The notes under the pieces are model-generated. The model was not told where the DNA came from. It ran no database searches and worked only from the letters and a program-made list of their open reading frames with translations. Positions 1-6,753 of a DNA stretch of 19,006 nt are shown here, piece by piece. Source of the DNA: Thermoplasmata archaeon (GTDB lineage: Archaea > Thermoplasmatota > Thermoplasmata > Lutacidiplasmatales > UBA184). The DNA is taken from positions 1 to 19,006 of the forward strand of contig JASHQF010000132.1 in assembly GCA_030037695.1 (NCBI GenBank), read 5' to 3'. The position numbers were made by a program, and so were the translations under genes. Positions within the stretch are counted from its first letter, which is position 1, and each line of letters opens with the position of its first letter.

Positions 1-577
1 GGGCGGTGTGCGGGGCCATGCGGGTGAGGCGAACGAGGTCCCCTTGCACGAGGTTCATCAGGACCGTCTGGGCGAGGTCGTCCAGGTTGAAGCCGAGCAC
101 GAGGACGTCGGCGCCCGCCGCGCGCGCCGCGCGGTTGAGGAGGTTCCGGCGCCAGACGCCGCAGAACGAGCAGGCCGGCATCCCGTCCCCCTCCGCGACC
201 CGCTCGTCGGTCGTGGTCCCGAGCTCCTCGCGCGCGTCGACGATCCGGTGGTCGATCGAGAGCCGGCCCGCGAGCTCGGCCGCCCGCTCGAGCGCGGGAC
301 CCCGGTAGCCGCGGATCCCCTCGTCGACGCTGAGCGCCAGCAGCCGGACCCCCGGACGCTCCCGGAAGTACCCCCGCGTGAGGTGGAGCGCGAGCGACGA
401 GTCCTTGCCCCCGGAGAGGGCGACGGCGACCGTCCCCCCCTCGAACCCGGGGAGCTGGCGGGCGAGCTCGCGGCGGAACCGAGCCTCCACCGAGGCGACG
501 AGGTGGGCGGCGCACAGGTGCTCCTGACGGTACGGCAGGTCGATCGCGGCCGGGGCGTCGCAGCGCGCGCAGCGCAC
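1..577 (-). CDS. ttuA: tRNA 2-thiolation protein, TtuA/NcsA/CTU1 family (3' end cut by window)
   Basis: This is the N-terminal ~192 residues of an adenylating PP-loop ATPase that, in the TtuA/NcsA/CTU1 family, makes 2-thiouridine in tRNA. From the GTG at 577 the protein opens with a CxxC zinc-finger pair (CARC), and a third and fourth Cys/His (LCAAH) follow about 18 residues later. The P-loop SGGKDSS comes next, at about residue 55. Further on is the catalytic/Fe-S cysteine segment PACSFCGVWRR, and then LGFNLDDLAQT, matching the family's 'GHNLDD' segment. The GTG was chosen because it puts the zinc finger right at the N-terminus and lies about 26 bp after a TATA-like box, which suggests a leaderless mRNA. 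It is divergent from the recombinase gene. The C-terminal zinc finger should lie beyond base 1. The family is clear; the exact tRNA target cannot be told from sequence. Confidence 0.88.
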   Translation of the reverse strand, partial: MRCARCDAPAAIDLPYRQEHLCAAHLVASVEARFRRELARQLPGFEGGTVAVALSGGKDSSLALHLTRGYFRERPGVRLLALSVDEGIRGYRGPALERAAELAGRLSIDHRIVDAREELGTTTDERVAEGDGMPACSFCGVWRRNLLNRAARAAGADVLVLGFNLDDLAQTVLMNLVQGDLVRLTRMAPHTA

Positions 578-597
578 GGCGGCGCGAACCGGCCGCG

Positions 598-610
598 CTA
601 TTTGAGGGCG
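598..610 (-). promoter_or_regulatory. TATA-like box for the tRNA thiolase gene
   Basis: Read on the minus strand this is CCCTCAAATAGCG, an AT-rich island in very GC-rich DNA. Its centre is about 26 bp before the GTG at 577, the usual archaeal TATA-to-start distance, so transcription would begin at or next to the start codon. Confidence 0.4.
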
Positions 611-638
611 GGGCGGAACCCGGCCTTCCACTGGGCGC

Positions 639-650
639 ATACGATTATGA
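639..650 (+). promoter_or_regulatory. TATA-like box for the XerA-type recombinase
   Basis: ATACGATTATGA is the only AT-rich stretch between the divergent genes besides the box at 598-610. It lies about 30 bp before the ATG at 676, consistent with a leaderless or nearly leaderless archaeal transcript. Confidence 0.4.
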
Positions 651-675
651 GGCGACCCCCGGCCAACGAGCCGGG

Positions 676-1590
676 ATGGCCAGTTCGGCGCCGCTCCCCC
701 GCTCCGCCGCGCTCGGACGTCGGCCGCGAGGGCCCCGGTTCGGCCCTCCGACCGGACCGACGTTCAGCGTCACCGACCTCGTGGAGCGGTTCCAGACGAT
801 GCTGCAGGCGCAGGAGCGCAGCCCGTGCACGGTGAAGCAGTACGGGCACATCGCCCGGACGTTCCTCGCCTTCGCGCGCAAGCCGCTCGATGCCGTGACC
901 TCCTCGGACCTCGAGGCGTTCCGTGAGTACCTCGTGCTCCAGCGGCGGTACTCGAAGAACTCGCTGTACACGACGATCCGCGGGCTCGCCTGCCTGTTCC
1001 GCTCGTTCGGCCTCACGACGGCCGATTCCCTCGAGCCGCCGCGCCGGCCCGAGCGACTGCCCCGGTACCTGAACGAGGAGGAGATGCACCGGCTCCTCGA
1101 GGCGACGAAAGGCTCGGCCCGCGACAGCGCGATCGTCCACGTCCTCGCCTTCGGCGGGCTCCGGGTGAGCGAGCTCTGCCACCTGCTCGTGGAGGACATC
1201 GAGTTCGAGCGCAACATCCTGCACGTCCGCTCCGGCAAGGGCGACAAGGACCGGGAGGTCGTTCTCGAGGACCGCACGCGGGCCGCGATCGATCGGTACC
1301 TCACCGAGCGGCGCCTCGCGGGCGACGTCGGGGGTCGGCTCTTCCCCGTCGGCCCGGTGACCGTCGAGCGGGTCGTCCGGCGGGGCGCCGCGGACGCCGG
1401 TCTCGCGCGGCGGGTCACCCCGCACATGCTCCGGCACACGCTCGCGACGACGCTGCTCTCGCGCGGGTGCGACATCCGCTACATCCAGCGGCTGCTCGGG
1501 CACGCCTCGGTGGCGACGACCCAGATCTACACGCACGTCGACACGCAGGCCCTGCGGGACGCCTACCAGCGCGCGAAGCCCCAGTATTAA
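676..1590 (+). CDS. xerA: XerA/XerC/D-type tyrosine recombinase
   Basis: This is a site-specific tyrosine recombinase of 304 residues, the normal size for Xer proteins. An N-terminal SAM-like core-binding domain (about residues 30-118) precedes the catalytic domain (about 125-304). All catalytic residues are visible: R163 (GGLRVSEL), K188 (SGKGDKD), H250 and R253 (HMLRH), H276 (LGHASV) and the nucleophile Y285 (TTQIYTH). Archaeal XerA resolves chromosome dimers at dif; no accessory FtsK partner is expected in archaea. The first 30 residues are a low-complexity Pro/Arg/Gly extension, so a later start is possible, but ATG 676 is the only one with a well-placed TATA-like box. No inverted repeats, cargo genes or att duplications surround it, which favours the housekeeping Xer role over an integrase of a mobile element. 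That role is inferred. Confidence 0.9.
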   Translation: MASSAPLPRSAALGRRPRGPRFGPPTGPTFSVTDLVERFQTMLQAQERSPCTVKQYGHIARTFLAFARKPLDAVTSSDLEAFREYLVLQRRYSKNSLYTTIRGLACLFRSFGLTTADSLEPPRRPERLPRYLNEEEMHRLLEATKGSARDSAIVHVLAFGGLRVSELCHLLVEDIEFERNILHVRSGKGDKDREVVLEDRTRAAIDRYLTERRLAGDVGGRLFPVGPVTVERVVRRGAADAGLARRVTPHMLRHTLATTLLSRGCDIRYIQRLLGHASVATTQIYTHVDTQALRDAYQRAKPQY

Positions 1591-1592
1591 CC
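1581..1592 (+). promoter_or_regulatory. TATA-like box overlapping the xerA stop codon
   Basis: CAGTATTAA includes the TAA stop of xerA. It is centred about 28 bp upstream of the GTG at 1614, so it is well placed to drive a leaderless oxidoreductase-glycerate kinase transcript. Confidence 0.38.
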
Positions 1593-1613
1593 CCCCGGGC
1601 CTCCCGACCGATC

Positions 1614-2813
1614 GTGGCGCCCGAGAGGGCGGAGGCGGTGATCCTCGGAGCGGGGATCGCCGGGTGCGCCCTCGCGCACCACCTCGCCGATCGTGGGGTC
1701 GCCCCGGTCGTCGTGTACGACCCCCGAACCCTCGCCGCGGGGGCGACCGGCCGGGCCGCGGGGCTCGTCACCGAGCAGCTCTGGGACCCGTGGGACGTCG
1801 CCGTCGTCCGGGAGTCCAAGGCGGAGTACGCCGAGCTCGCGCGCCGTCACGATCCCTCCGCGTACGACGTCACCGGCTTCCTGCGATGGTCCACGCGGCC
1901 CGACGCGGCGGAGGCCCTCGGGCGATCCGCGAGGACGCTCCAGCAGTGGGGGGTACGGGTCGAGGTGCTGGAGCCCGGGGAGCTCGCCCGTCGGCTCCCC
2001 GAGGGCCGGCTGAACGGCGCGCGCGCCGGACTCTGGTCGGCGGCCGATGCCGTGGTCACTCCGAGCGCGCTCACCGAGATCTATGCCGCCTCGGCCGCTC
2101 GCCAGGGCGTCGAGCTCGCCCTCGGGAGCCCGCCCGCTCGGCTCGCTCCGGTCGCCGGGGGTTGGGAGGTGGGGCTTGGCGATCGGACCGTGCGCGCCCG
2201 CCAGCTCGTCGTCGCCGCCGGCGCCTGGTCGAAGGCGATCCTCCTCGAGCTCGGGGCCCCGGCGCCCCTCGCGCCCTACCGTACGCAGGCCGCGGTCCTG
2301 CGACCGTCGCACGCTCCGGAGCCCGGCCTGCCGTGCGTGCACGACCTGGACGACGACGTGTACGCCCGCCCCGAGGCGAACGGCCGGATCCTGGCCGGGG
2401 ACGGCACCCAGCTCGTGGAGATCGACCCCGACCGGCTACGCACGGCCGCCGACGACGACTTCGTAGCCCACCTGGCGAGCTCGTTCGAGCGATGGTATCC
2501 GCCGTGGGCGGACGCCGAGCTCGTACGGGCCTGGGCCGGGGCGTGCGTAGCGACGCCCGATCGTCGGCCGCTGATCGGGCCGGTCCCCGAGTTCCCCGGG
2601 CTCCACGTGCTCACCGGCTTCAACGGCTTCGGGGTGATGCGGGCCGCAGGAGCCGCGCGACGCCTCGCGGACCTGCTGGCCGGCGGCGAGGCTGCGACCT
2701 CCGCGCGCGAGGCGCTCGCCACCGTACTCCCGGACCGGTTCGATGCCCGCACGCCCGCGTTCCCTCCGCGCCCCGGGTTCACGCTGGAAGGGGGTCGTGA
2801 CCCTCGCTTCTGA
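1614..2813 (+). CDS. FAD-dependent oxidoreductase, DAO (amino-acid/amine oxidase) family
   Basis: This is a 399-residue flavoenzyme of the D-amino-acid oxidase/glycine oxidase/sarcosine oxidase superfamily. The Rossmann dinucleotide-binding motif GAGIAG is at residues 12-17, followed by the ribose-binding acidic end VVVYD and the segment GATGRAAGLV, typical of DAO enzymes. A C-terminal FAD-contact block reads TPDRRPLIGP...GFNGFGVMRAAG. GTG 1614 was chosen because it starts 11 residues before the GxGxxG strand, lies 23 bases after xerA, and has a TATA-like box about 28 bp upstream; longer forms would run into xerA. Its last 17 bases overlap the glycerate kinase, so the two are probably cotranscribed. 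The substrate is unknown. Supply of glyoxylate, hydroxypyruvate or glycerate precursors to the kinase is possible but is only context inference. Confidence 0.85.
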   Translation: MAPERAEAVILGAGIAGCALAHHLADRGVAPVVVYDPRTLAAGATGRAAGLVTEQLWDPWDVAVVRESKAEYAELARRHDPSAYDVTGFLRWSTRPDAAEALGRSARTLQQWGVRVEVLEPGELARRLPEGRLNGARAGLWSAADAVVTPSALTEIYAASAARQGVELALGSPPARLAPVAGGWEVGLGDRTVRARQLVVAAGAWSKAILLELGAPAPLAPYRTQAAVLRPSHAPEPGLPCVHDLDDDVYARPEANGRILAGDGTQLVEIDPDRLRTAADDDFVAHLASSFERWYPPWADAELVRAWAGACVATPDRRPLIGPVPEFPGLHVLTGFNGFGVMRAAGAARRLADLLAGGEAATSAREALATVLPDRFDARTPAFPPRPGFTLEGGRDPRF

Positions 2814-4197
2814 GGCGCTCGCGATCGCCCGCGCGGGCGTGCGCGCCGTCGACCCCGCGCTGGGGGTTCGCCGCACCCTTCGGAGGAGACAAGGCGGATG
2901 GGCGATCGGGGGCCGTCGCCTAGCTCCCGGACCGGGCGGGTCGGTCGCCCTGGTCGCGATCGGGAAGGCGGGGGCCCGCATGGCCGAGGCGGCGCTCGCG
3001 ATCACCGGCCCCGACACCCGCGGGATCGTCGCCGTCCCGCGAGGGTACCCCCGTCCCGGCTCTGGGCTACGGACGGTCGTCGGCGAGCACCCCATCCCAG
3101 GGTCGGGGAGCTTTCGGGCGGGCGCTGCGGTCCTCGATTTCGTCGGTCGCCTAGGCCCCGACGACCTCCTCGTCTTCTTGCTCTCCGGAGGAGGATCGGC
3201 GGTCGCTGAGGTGCCCTCGTCCCCGCTGACCGGCGGGGAGATCGCGCACACCACCCGCTTGCTGCTTGCGAGCGGGGCCCCGATCGGCGCCATGAACACG
3301 ATCCGGCGCCATCTCTCCGCGTTCAAAGGGGGCCGGCTCGCGCTCGCGGCGGGGACCCGGAGGTGCGCGACGCTGGCCCTCAGCGATGTCGTGGGGGATG
3401 CTCCCGAGGAGATCGCGTCAGGTCCGACGGTCCCCGACCCGACGACGTTCCGCGACGCCTGGAGCGCCGCCCATCGGTACCGTCTCCTCGCCCGCCTCCC
3501 CCCCGCCGTGCGCCGTCACCTCGACCTCGGGCGCCGGGGCTCCCTGCCCGAGACCGCCAAGCCCGGCGATCCCGGGCTGCGCGGAGCCTCGTTCGCGCTC
3601 GTCGGGAGCAACCGAACCGCGGTCGAGGCGGCCGCCCGGGAAGCTTCGGCGCGGGGCTTCGCTCCCCGCGTGGTCGCCCGCCCCATCGTGGGGGAGACCG
3701 CCCCGGCGGGTCGGGCGTTCGCGCGCTCGCTCCTGCGGATCCCCCGTACGGCCGCCCGGGGCCGGCTCGCGTTCCTGGGCGGAGGAGAGACGACCGTCAC
3801 CTTGGGCCGCCATCCCGGACGAGGAGGTCGGAACCTCGAATTCGCCCTCGCCGGCGCCGCGGTCCTCCGGGGTCGCGCCGCGGTCGTCGCCTCCGTCGGG
3901 ACCGACGGCGTCGACGGTCCGACCGACGTCGCGGGGGGCTGGGTCGACGGCCGAACGCTGGACCGGGCGGCGCGGATCGGGCTCGCGATCGACGACGCCC
4001 TCCGCCGGCACGACTCCCTCCGGGCGGTCGCTCGGGTCGGCGGGCTCGTCCGGACGGGCCCGACCGGCACGAACGTCATGGACCTGCACGTGGGGCTCGT
4101 CGCGCGAACCTCCCCCCACCGCGCGGGGAGCCCCTCGTCGCGGAGCGGCGCCCGTCGGCGCGCGGTTCAGCCGTCGGTGCGATACGGCAGGAAGTAG
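2797..4197 (+). CDS. garK: Glycerate 2-kinase, MOFRL family
   Basis: It phosphorylates D-glycerate to 2-phosphoglycerate with ATP. The 466-residue protein (slightly longer than usual) has the DUF4147 N-terminal part with VAIGKAGARMAE (K57), the glycine-rich LSGGGSA loop (residues 120-125), NTIRRHLSAFKGGRLA and SDVVGDAPEEIASGPTVPD. The C-terminal MOFRL domain follows, with GGGETTVTL, GGRNLEFALA, TDGVDGPTDVAGG and TGTNVMDLHV. The usual GGRNQE reads GGRNLE here, a conservative oddity. GTG 2797 overlaps the upstream gene's end and follows a G-rich GGAAGGGGGT stretch that may act as a weak ribosome-binding site. The last 31 bases overlap the convergent aldehyde dehydrogenase, and the final ~35 residues are Arg/Ser-rich and probably not structured. 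In Thermoplasma and Picrophilus this enzyme completes the non-phosphorylative Entner-Doudoroff pathway. Confidence 0.88.
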   Translation: MTLASEALAIARAGVRAVDPALGVRRTLRRRQGGWAIGGRRLAPGPGGSVALVAIGKAGARMAEAALAITGPDTRGIVAVPRGYPRPGSGLRTVVGEHPIPGSGSFRAGAAVLDFVGRLGPDDLLVFLLSGGGSAVAEVPSSPLTGGEIAHTTRLLLASGAPIGAMNTIRRHLSAFKGGRLALAAGTRRCATLALSDVVGDAPEEIASGPTVPDPTTFRDAWSAAHRYRLLARLPPAVRRHLDLGRRGSLPETAKPGDPGLRGASFALVGSNRTAVEAAAREASARGFAPRVVARPIVGETAPAGRAFARSLLRIPRTAARGRLAFLGGGETTVTLGRHPGRGGRNLEFALAGAAVLRGRAAVVASVGTDGVDGPTDVAGGWVDGRTLDRAARIGLAIDDALRRHDSLRAVARVGGLVRTGPTGTNVMDLHVGLVARTSPHRAGSPSSRSGARRRAVQPSVRYGRK

Positions 4198-5663
4198 TCG
4201 GCCCGCGGAGGGTCGTTCCAGTCGACGTAGACGGTCTTCAGCTGGAGGTAGTCCCGGACCCCCCAGACCGTCCCCTCGCCGCCGAGGCCGCTCGTGCGGA
4301 ACCCGGCGTGGTAGCCCTGCGGGCTCTCGGGTCCGACCCGGTTGACGTACGTCTCCCCGAAGCTCAGCTCGCGGATCGCCTTCTCGGCCCGAGCGAGGTC
4401 CCGGGTGAAGACGTAGCTCGAGAGGCCGTACGGGCTCGCGTTGGCCCGCCGGATCGCCTCGTCCCAGTCGTGGAACGTGAGGAGGGGCAGCACCGGGCCG
4501 AAGATCTCCTCGCGGGCGATCGCGCTCTCGTCCGTGACGCGATCGAGCACCGTGGGCGGGTAGAACGCCCCCCGCGCGAGCGGCCCGCTCCGGGGGACCT
4601 CGCCGCCGACGACGACGCGGGCCCCCGCGGCGACGGCGCCGACGACCTCCTGGGCGACGGTGTCGCGCGCCCGGGTGGAGTACAGCGGGCCGAGATCGAC
4701 CCCGGGGGCGAGGCCCGGGCCGACGCGCAGCGTGCGGACGAGGCGGGCGACCTTCTCGACGAACGGCGCCGCGACCGCTTCCGCGACGTAGCACCGCTCC
4801 GCGGCGATGCACGCCTGGCCGGCGTTCCAGTACCGGGCCCAGACGGTGGCCCGGGCCGCCCAGTCGAGATCCGCATCGGCGCCGACCAGGACCGGGGCCT
4901 TCCCGCCGAGCTCGAGGAGGCATTTCACCACCCGCGGGGCGGCGAGCCGGAGGACCTCGACGCCGCTCGCCGTCGACCCCGTCAGCGTGACGGTGCTGCA
5001 CGCCGGATGCTGGAGGAGCCCGGGACCGGTCTCCGACCCCGGCCCGGTGACGACGTTGAGGACCCCCGGCGGCAGGCCGGCGTCCCGGAGCGTCGCCGCG
5101 AGCAGGAGCGAGGAGAGCGGCGTGTTGCTCGACGGCTTCAGCACCATCGTGTTGCCGCCGAGCAGCGCCGGGGCGATCTTCCGGGTGACGGTCGCCGCCG
5201 GGAAGTTCCACGGGGTGATCGCGACGACGACCCCGCGCGGGACCCAGATCAGGCGCATCGTCGCGCCCGCGGGCAGCCCGGCGACCTCCTCGCCGGAGAG
5301 GGTCCGCGCGAACGCCGCGTAGTAGTCGAGGTTGTCGATCGCCCCGTCGACCTCCGCGCGGGCCTCGACGAGGACCTTGCCCATCTCCCGGGTCATGAGG
5401 TGGGCGAGCTCCTCCTTCCGCGCTCGGAGGCGCTCGGCCGCGGCGACGAGGGTCCGCGCCCGGGCGGCGGCGCCGATGCCGTTCCACGCCGGCTGGGCCC
5501 GTGCGGCGGAGTCCATCGCGGCTCGGAGGTCGTCGGCCGTCGCCCGGACGACGCGGCCGGCGACCGTGCCGTCCGCCGGGTCGATCACCTCCAGGACGGG
5601 CCGGTCCCCCGGCGGAACCTCCTCGTTGTCGAGGAAGAGGCCTCGGACCGGCACGTCGGGCAT
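4167..5663 (-). CDS. NAD(P)-dependent aldehyde dehydrogenase, probable glyceraldehyde dehydrogenase
   Basis: This is a complete 498-residue ALDH-superfamily enzyme oxidising an aldehyde to its acid with NAD(P)+. Visible landmarks are the oxyanion Asn153 (PWNFP), cofactor-binding Lys176 (LKPS), the general base Glu251 (LELGGK), and the nucleophile Cys285 (GQACIA). EEIFGPVLP and the C-terminal oligomerisation tail ending VYVDW follow. The C-terminal QGYHAGFRTSGLGGEGTVWGVRDYLQ resembles lactaldehyde/glyceraldehyde dehydrogenases (AldA-like). The neighbouring, convergent glycerate 2-kinase fits oxidation of glyceraldehyde to glycerate, but succinate-semialdehyde, lactaldehyde or betaine aldehyde substrates are not excluded. 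ATG 5663 sits about 26 bp after a TATA-like box that includes the thyX stop codon, so it may be transcribed independently of thyX. Confidence 0.88.
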   Translation of the reverse strand: MPDVPVRGLFLDNEEVPPGDRPVLEVIDPADGTVAGRVVRATADDLRAAMDSAARAQPAWNGIGAAARARTLVAAAERLRARKEELAHLMTREMGKVLVEARAEVDGAIDNLDYYAAFARTLSGEEVAGLPAGATMRLIWVPRGVVVAITPWNFPAATVTRKIAPALLGGNTMVLKPSSNTPLSSLLLAATLRDAGLPPGVLNVVTGPGSETGPGLLQHPACSTVTLTGSTASGVEVLRLAAPRVVKCLLELGGKAPVLVGADADLDWAARATVWARYWNAGQACIAAERCYVAEAVAAPFVEKVARLVRTLRVGPGLAPGVDLGPLYSTRARDTVAQEVVGAVAAGARVVVGGEVPRSGPLARGAFYPPTVLDRVTDESAIAREEIFGPVLPLLTFHDWDEAIRRANASPYGLSSYVFTRDLARAEKAIRELSFGETYVNRVGPESPQGYHAGFRTSGLGGEGTVWGVRDYLQLKTVYVDWNDPPRADYFLPYRTDG

Positions 5664-5682
5664 CGCCGTGCGAAGGCGGCCG

Positions 5683-5693
5683 GGCCTATACGG
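5683..5693 (-). promoter_or_regulatory. TATA-like box overlapping the thyX stop codon
   Basis: On the minus strand GACCGTATAGG contains the TAG stop of thyX. Its centre is about 25 bp before the ATG at 5663 of the aldehyde dehydrogenase, the expected distance for a leaderless archaeal promoter. Confidence 0.4.
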
Positions 5694-6615
5694 TCGCGGC
5701 CGGGCCGGCGCCCCGCAGGCGTTCGAGCTTCTCGAGGAACTCGACCCCCTCGCCCGTCGTGAACGGCGTCCCGTCGTCCCGGAGCAGCGGCAGCCCCGCC
5801 TCCGAGCAGGCCGCCTCCGGCGTGGCCCCCTCGAGGAGGCGCCGGACCGCGACCTGCTCGCGGCGCCCGAGGGCGAGGCTGCGGAGCTGGAACTCCTCGA
5901 ACGCTTCGTAGGCGATCGGGCAGAGGGCCTGCGCGAGCCGGGCGAGCTCGGCCGCGTAGAGCCGGATCTCCTCCTGGGCGTGGGGGTCGAGGCGGAGCGA
6001 GAGGAAGTGGAACAGGTTCCACAGGTTCGATTTCCAGTACCACTGCGTGTAGAACGCGACCGGCAGGAGGAGCCGGGCCGTCTCGCGTGCGACCCCCGCC
6101 TCGAGGGCGCGCGTGTAGGCGTCGTAGGAAGCTTTCGCCACCTGCTCCAGGTCCCCGCGGAACCGTTCGACGACCTCGGTCGGGAGCGGGGCCCCGCGCC
6201 CCTGGCGATTCCGCGTCGATTGGTGACGGACCTCCGTCGGGGACGGGATCTCGTACTCGTCGGGGACGACCGAGTACCGAGCGCTGTACTCGTTCGTCGA
6301 GCTCGCCCGATGCCGGATCCACTGGCGGGCGACGTAGATCGGGAGCCGGACGAGGAACTTCATCTCGACCATCTCGAACGGCGTCGTGTGCCGGTGCCGC
6401 ATCAGGTACCGGATCAGCCCGCGGTCGTCGCGGAGCGATCGCGTCCCCTGACCGTAGGAGACCCTGGCGGCCTGCACGATCGCGGCGTCGTTCCCCATGT
6501 AATCGACCAGTGCGACGAAGCCGTGGCTCAGCACGGGGTGCTTCAACCCAATCTCCCGTTCGGCGGCGGGGACGACGGGCCGTGCCATCGGGGGTTCCGC
6601 GTCGGGCACGGCCAC
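5686..6615 (-). CDS. thyX: Flavin-dependent thymidylate synthase ThyX
   Basis: It makes dTMP from dUMP using methylenetetrahydrofolate and reduced FAD. The ThyX signature RHRxxSxNExSxR is intact as R101-H-R, S106, N108-E109, S111 and R113 (RHRASSTNEYSAR). Upstream are MGND..VQAARVSYG and the RHRHTTPFEMVEMKF block, both typical of the family. Downstream is ARLLLPVAFYTQWYWKSNLWNLFHFLSLR, matching the active-site region 'R..LP...YT...W..N...L..F..LR'. At 309 residues it is longer than common ThyX (about 220-270), mainly because of a ~20-residue N-terminal and ~60-residue C-terminal extension. GTG 6615 is the longest start; GTG 6609 and ATG 6588 are alternatives that keep the fold. No thyA is in the window. 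Confidence 0.95.
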   Translation of the reverse strand: MAVPDAEPPMARPVVPAAEREIGLKHPVLSHGFVALVDYMGNDAAIVQAARVSYGQGTRSLRDDRGLIRYLMRHRHTTPFEMVEMKFLVRLPIYVARQWIRHRASSTNEYSARYSVVPDEYEIPSPTEVRHQSTRNRQGRGAPLPTEVVERFRGDLEQVAKASYDAYTRALEAGVARETARLLLPVAFYTQWYWKSNLWNLFHFLSLRLDPHAQEEIRLYAAELARLAQALCPIAYEAFEEFQLRSLALGRREQVAVRRLLEGATPEAACSEAGLPLLRDDGTPFTTGEGVEFLEKLERLRGAGPAATV

Positions 6616-6630
6616 GCAGGGTCGGGAGCG

Positions 6631-6641
6631 GGATAAAGCGC
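6631..6641 (-). promoter_or_regulatory. TATA-like box for thyX
   Basis: GCGCTTTATCC on the minus strand would start transcription near 6610, which favours GTG 6615/6609 or the ATG at 6588 as the translated start. Confidence 0.38.
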
Positions 6642-6753
6642 CGGCCGCGCTCGCTCCAGAGATCCTTCTCGCAGGGCGGACCGGCCGGGAGTCGGATCCG
6701 GCGACTGCCGGACCCGCTCCCTCGACGTTGCGGCCCCCAGGGGGACCCGACGC

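Noticed and set aside
578..675. Possible dif site for the Xer recombinase next to its gene
   Set aside because: No pair of inverted 11-bp arms with a short centre could be made out; the only AT-rich parts are explained as promoters.
676..1590. Recombinase as integrase of a mobile element, with tRNA-Cys as attachment site
   Set aside because: The tRNA is about 10 kb away and intact, no repeat of its 3' end was noticed, and the genes in between are all housekeeping.
3418..5487. Long open frames antisense or out of frame to the glycerate kinase and aldehyde dehydrogenase genes
   Set aside because: Their translations are Arg/Pro/Gly/Ala-rich without any motif, as expected from shadow frames in very GC-rich genes, while the opposite frames carry complete enzyme signatures.
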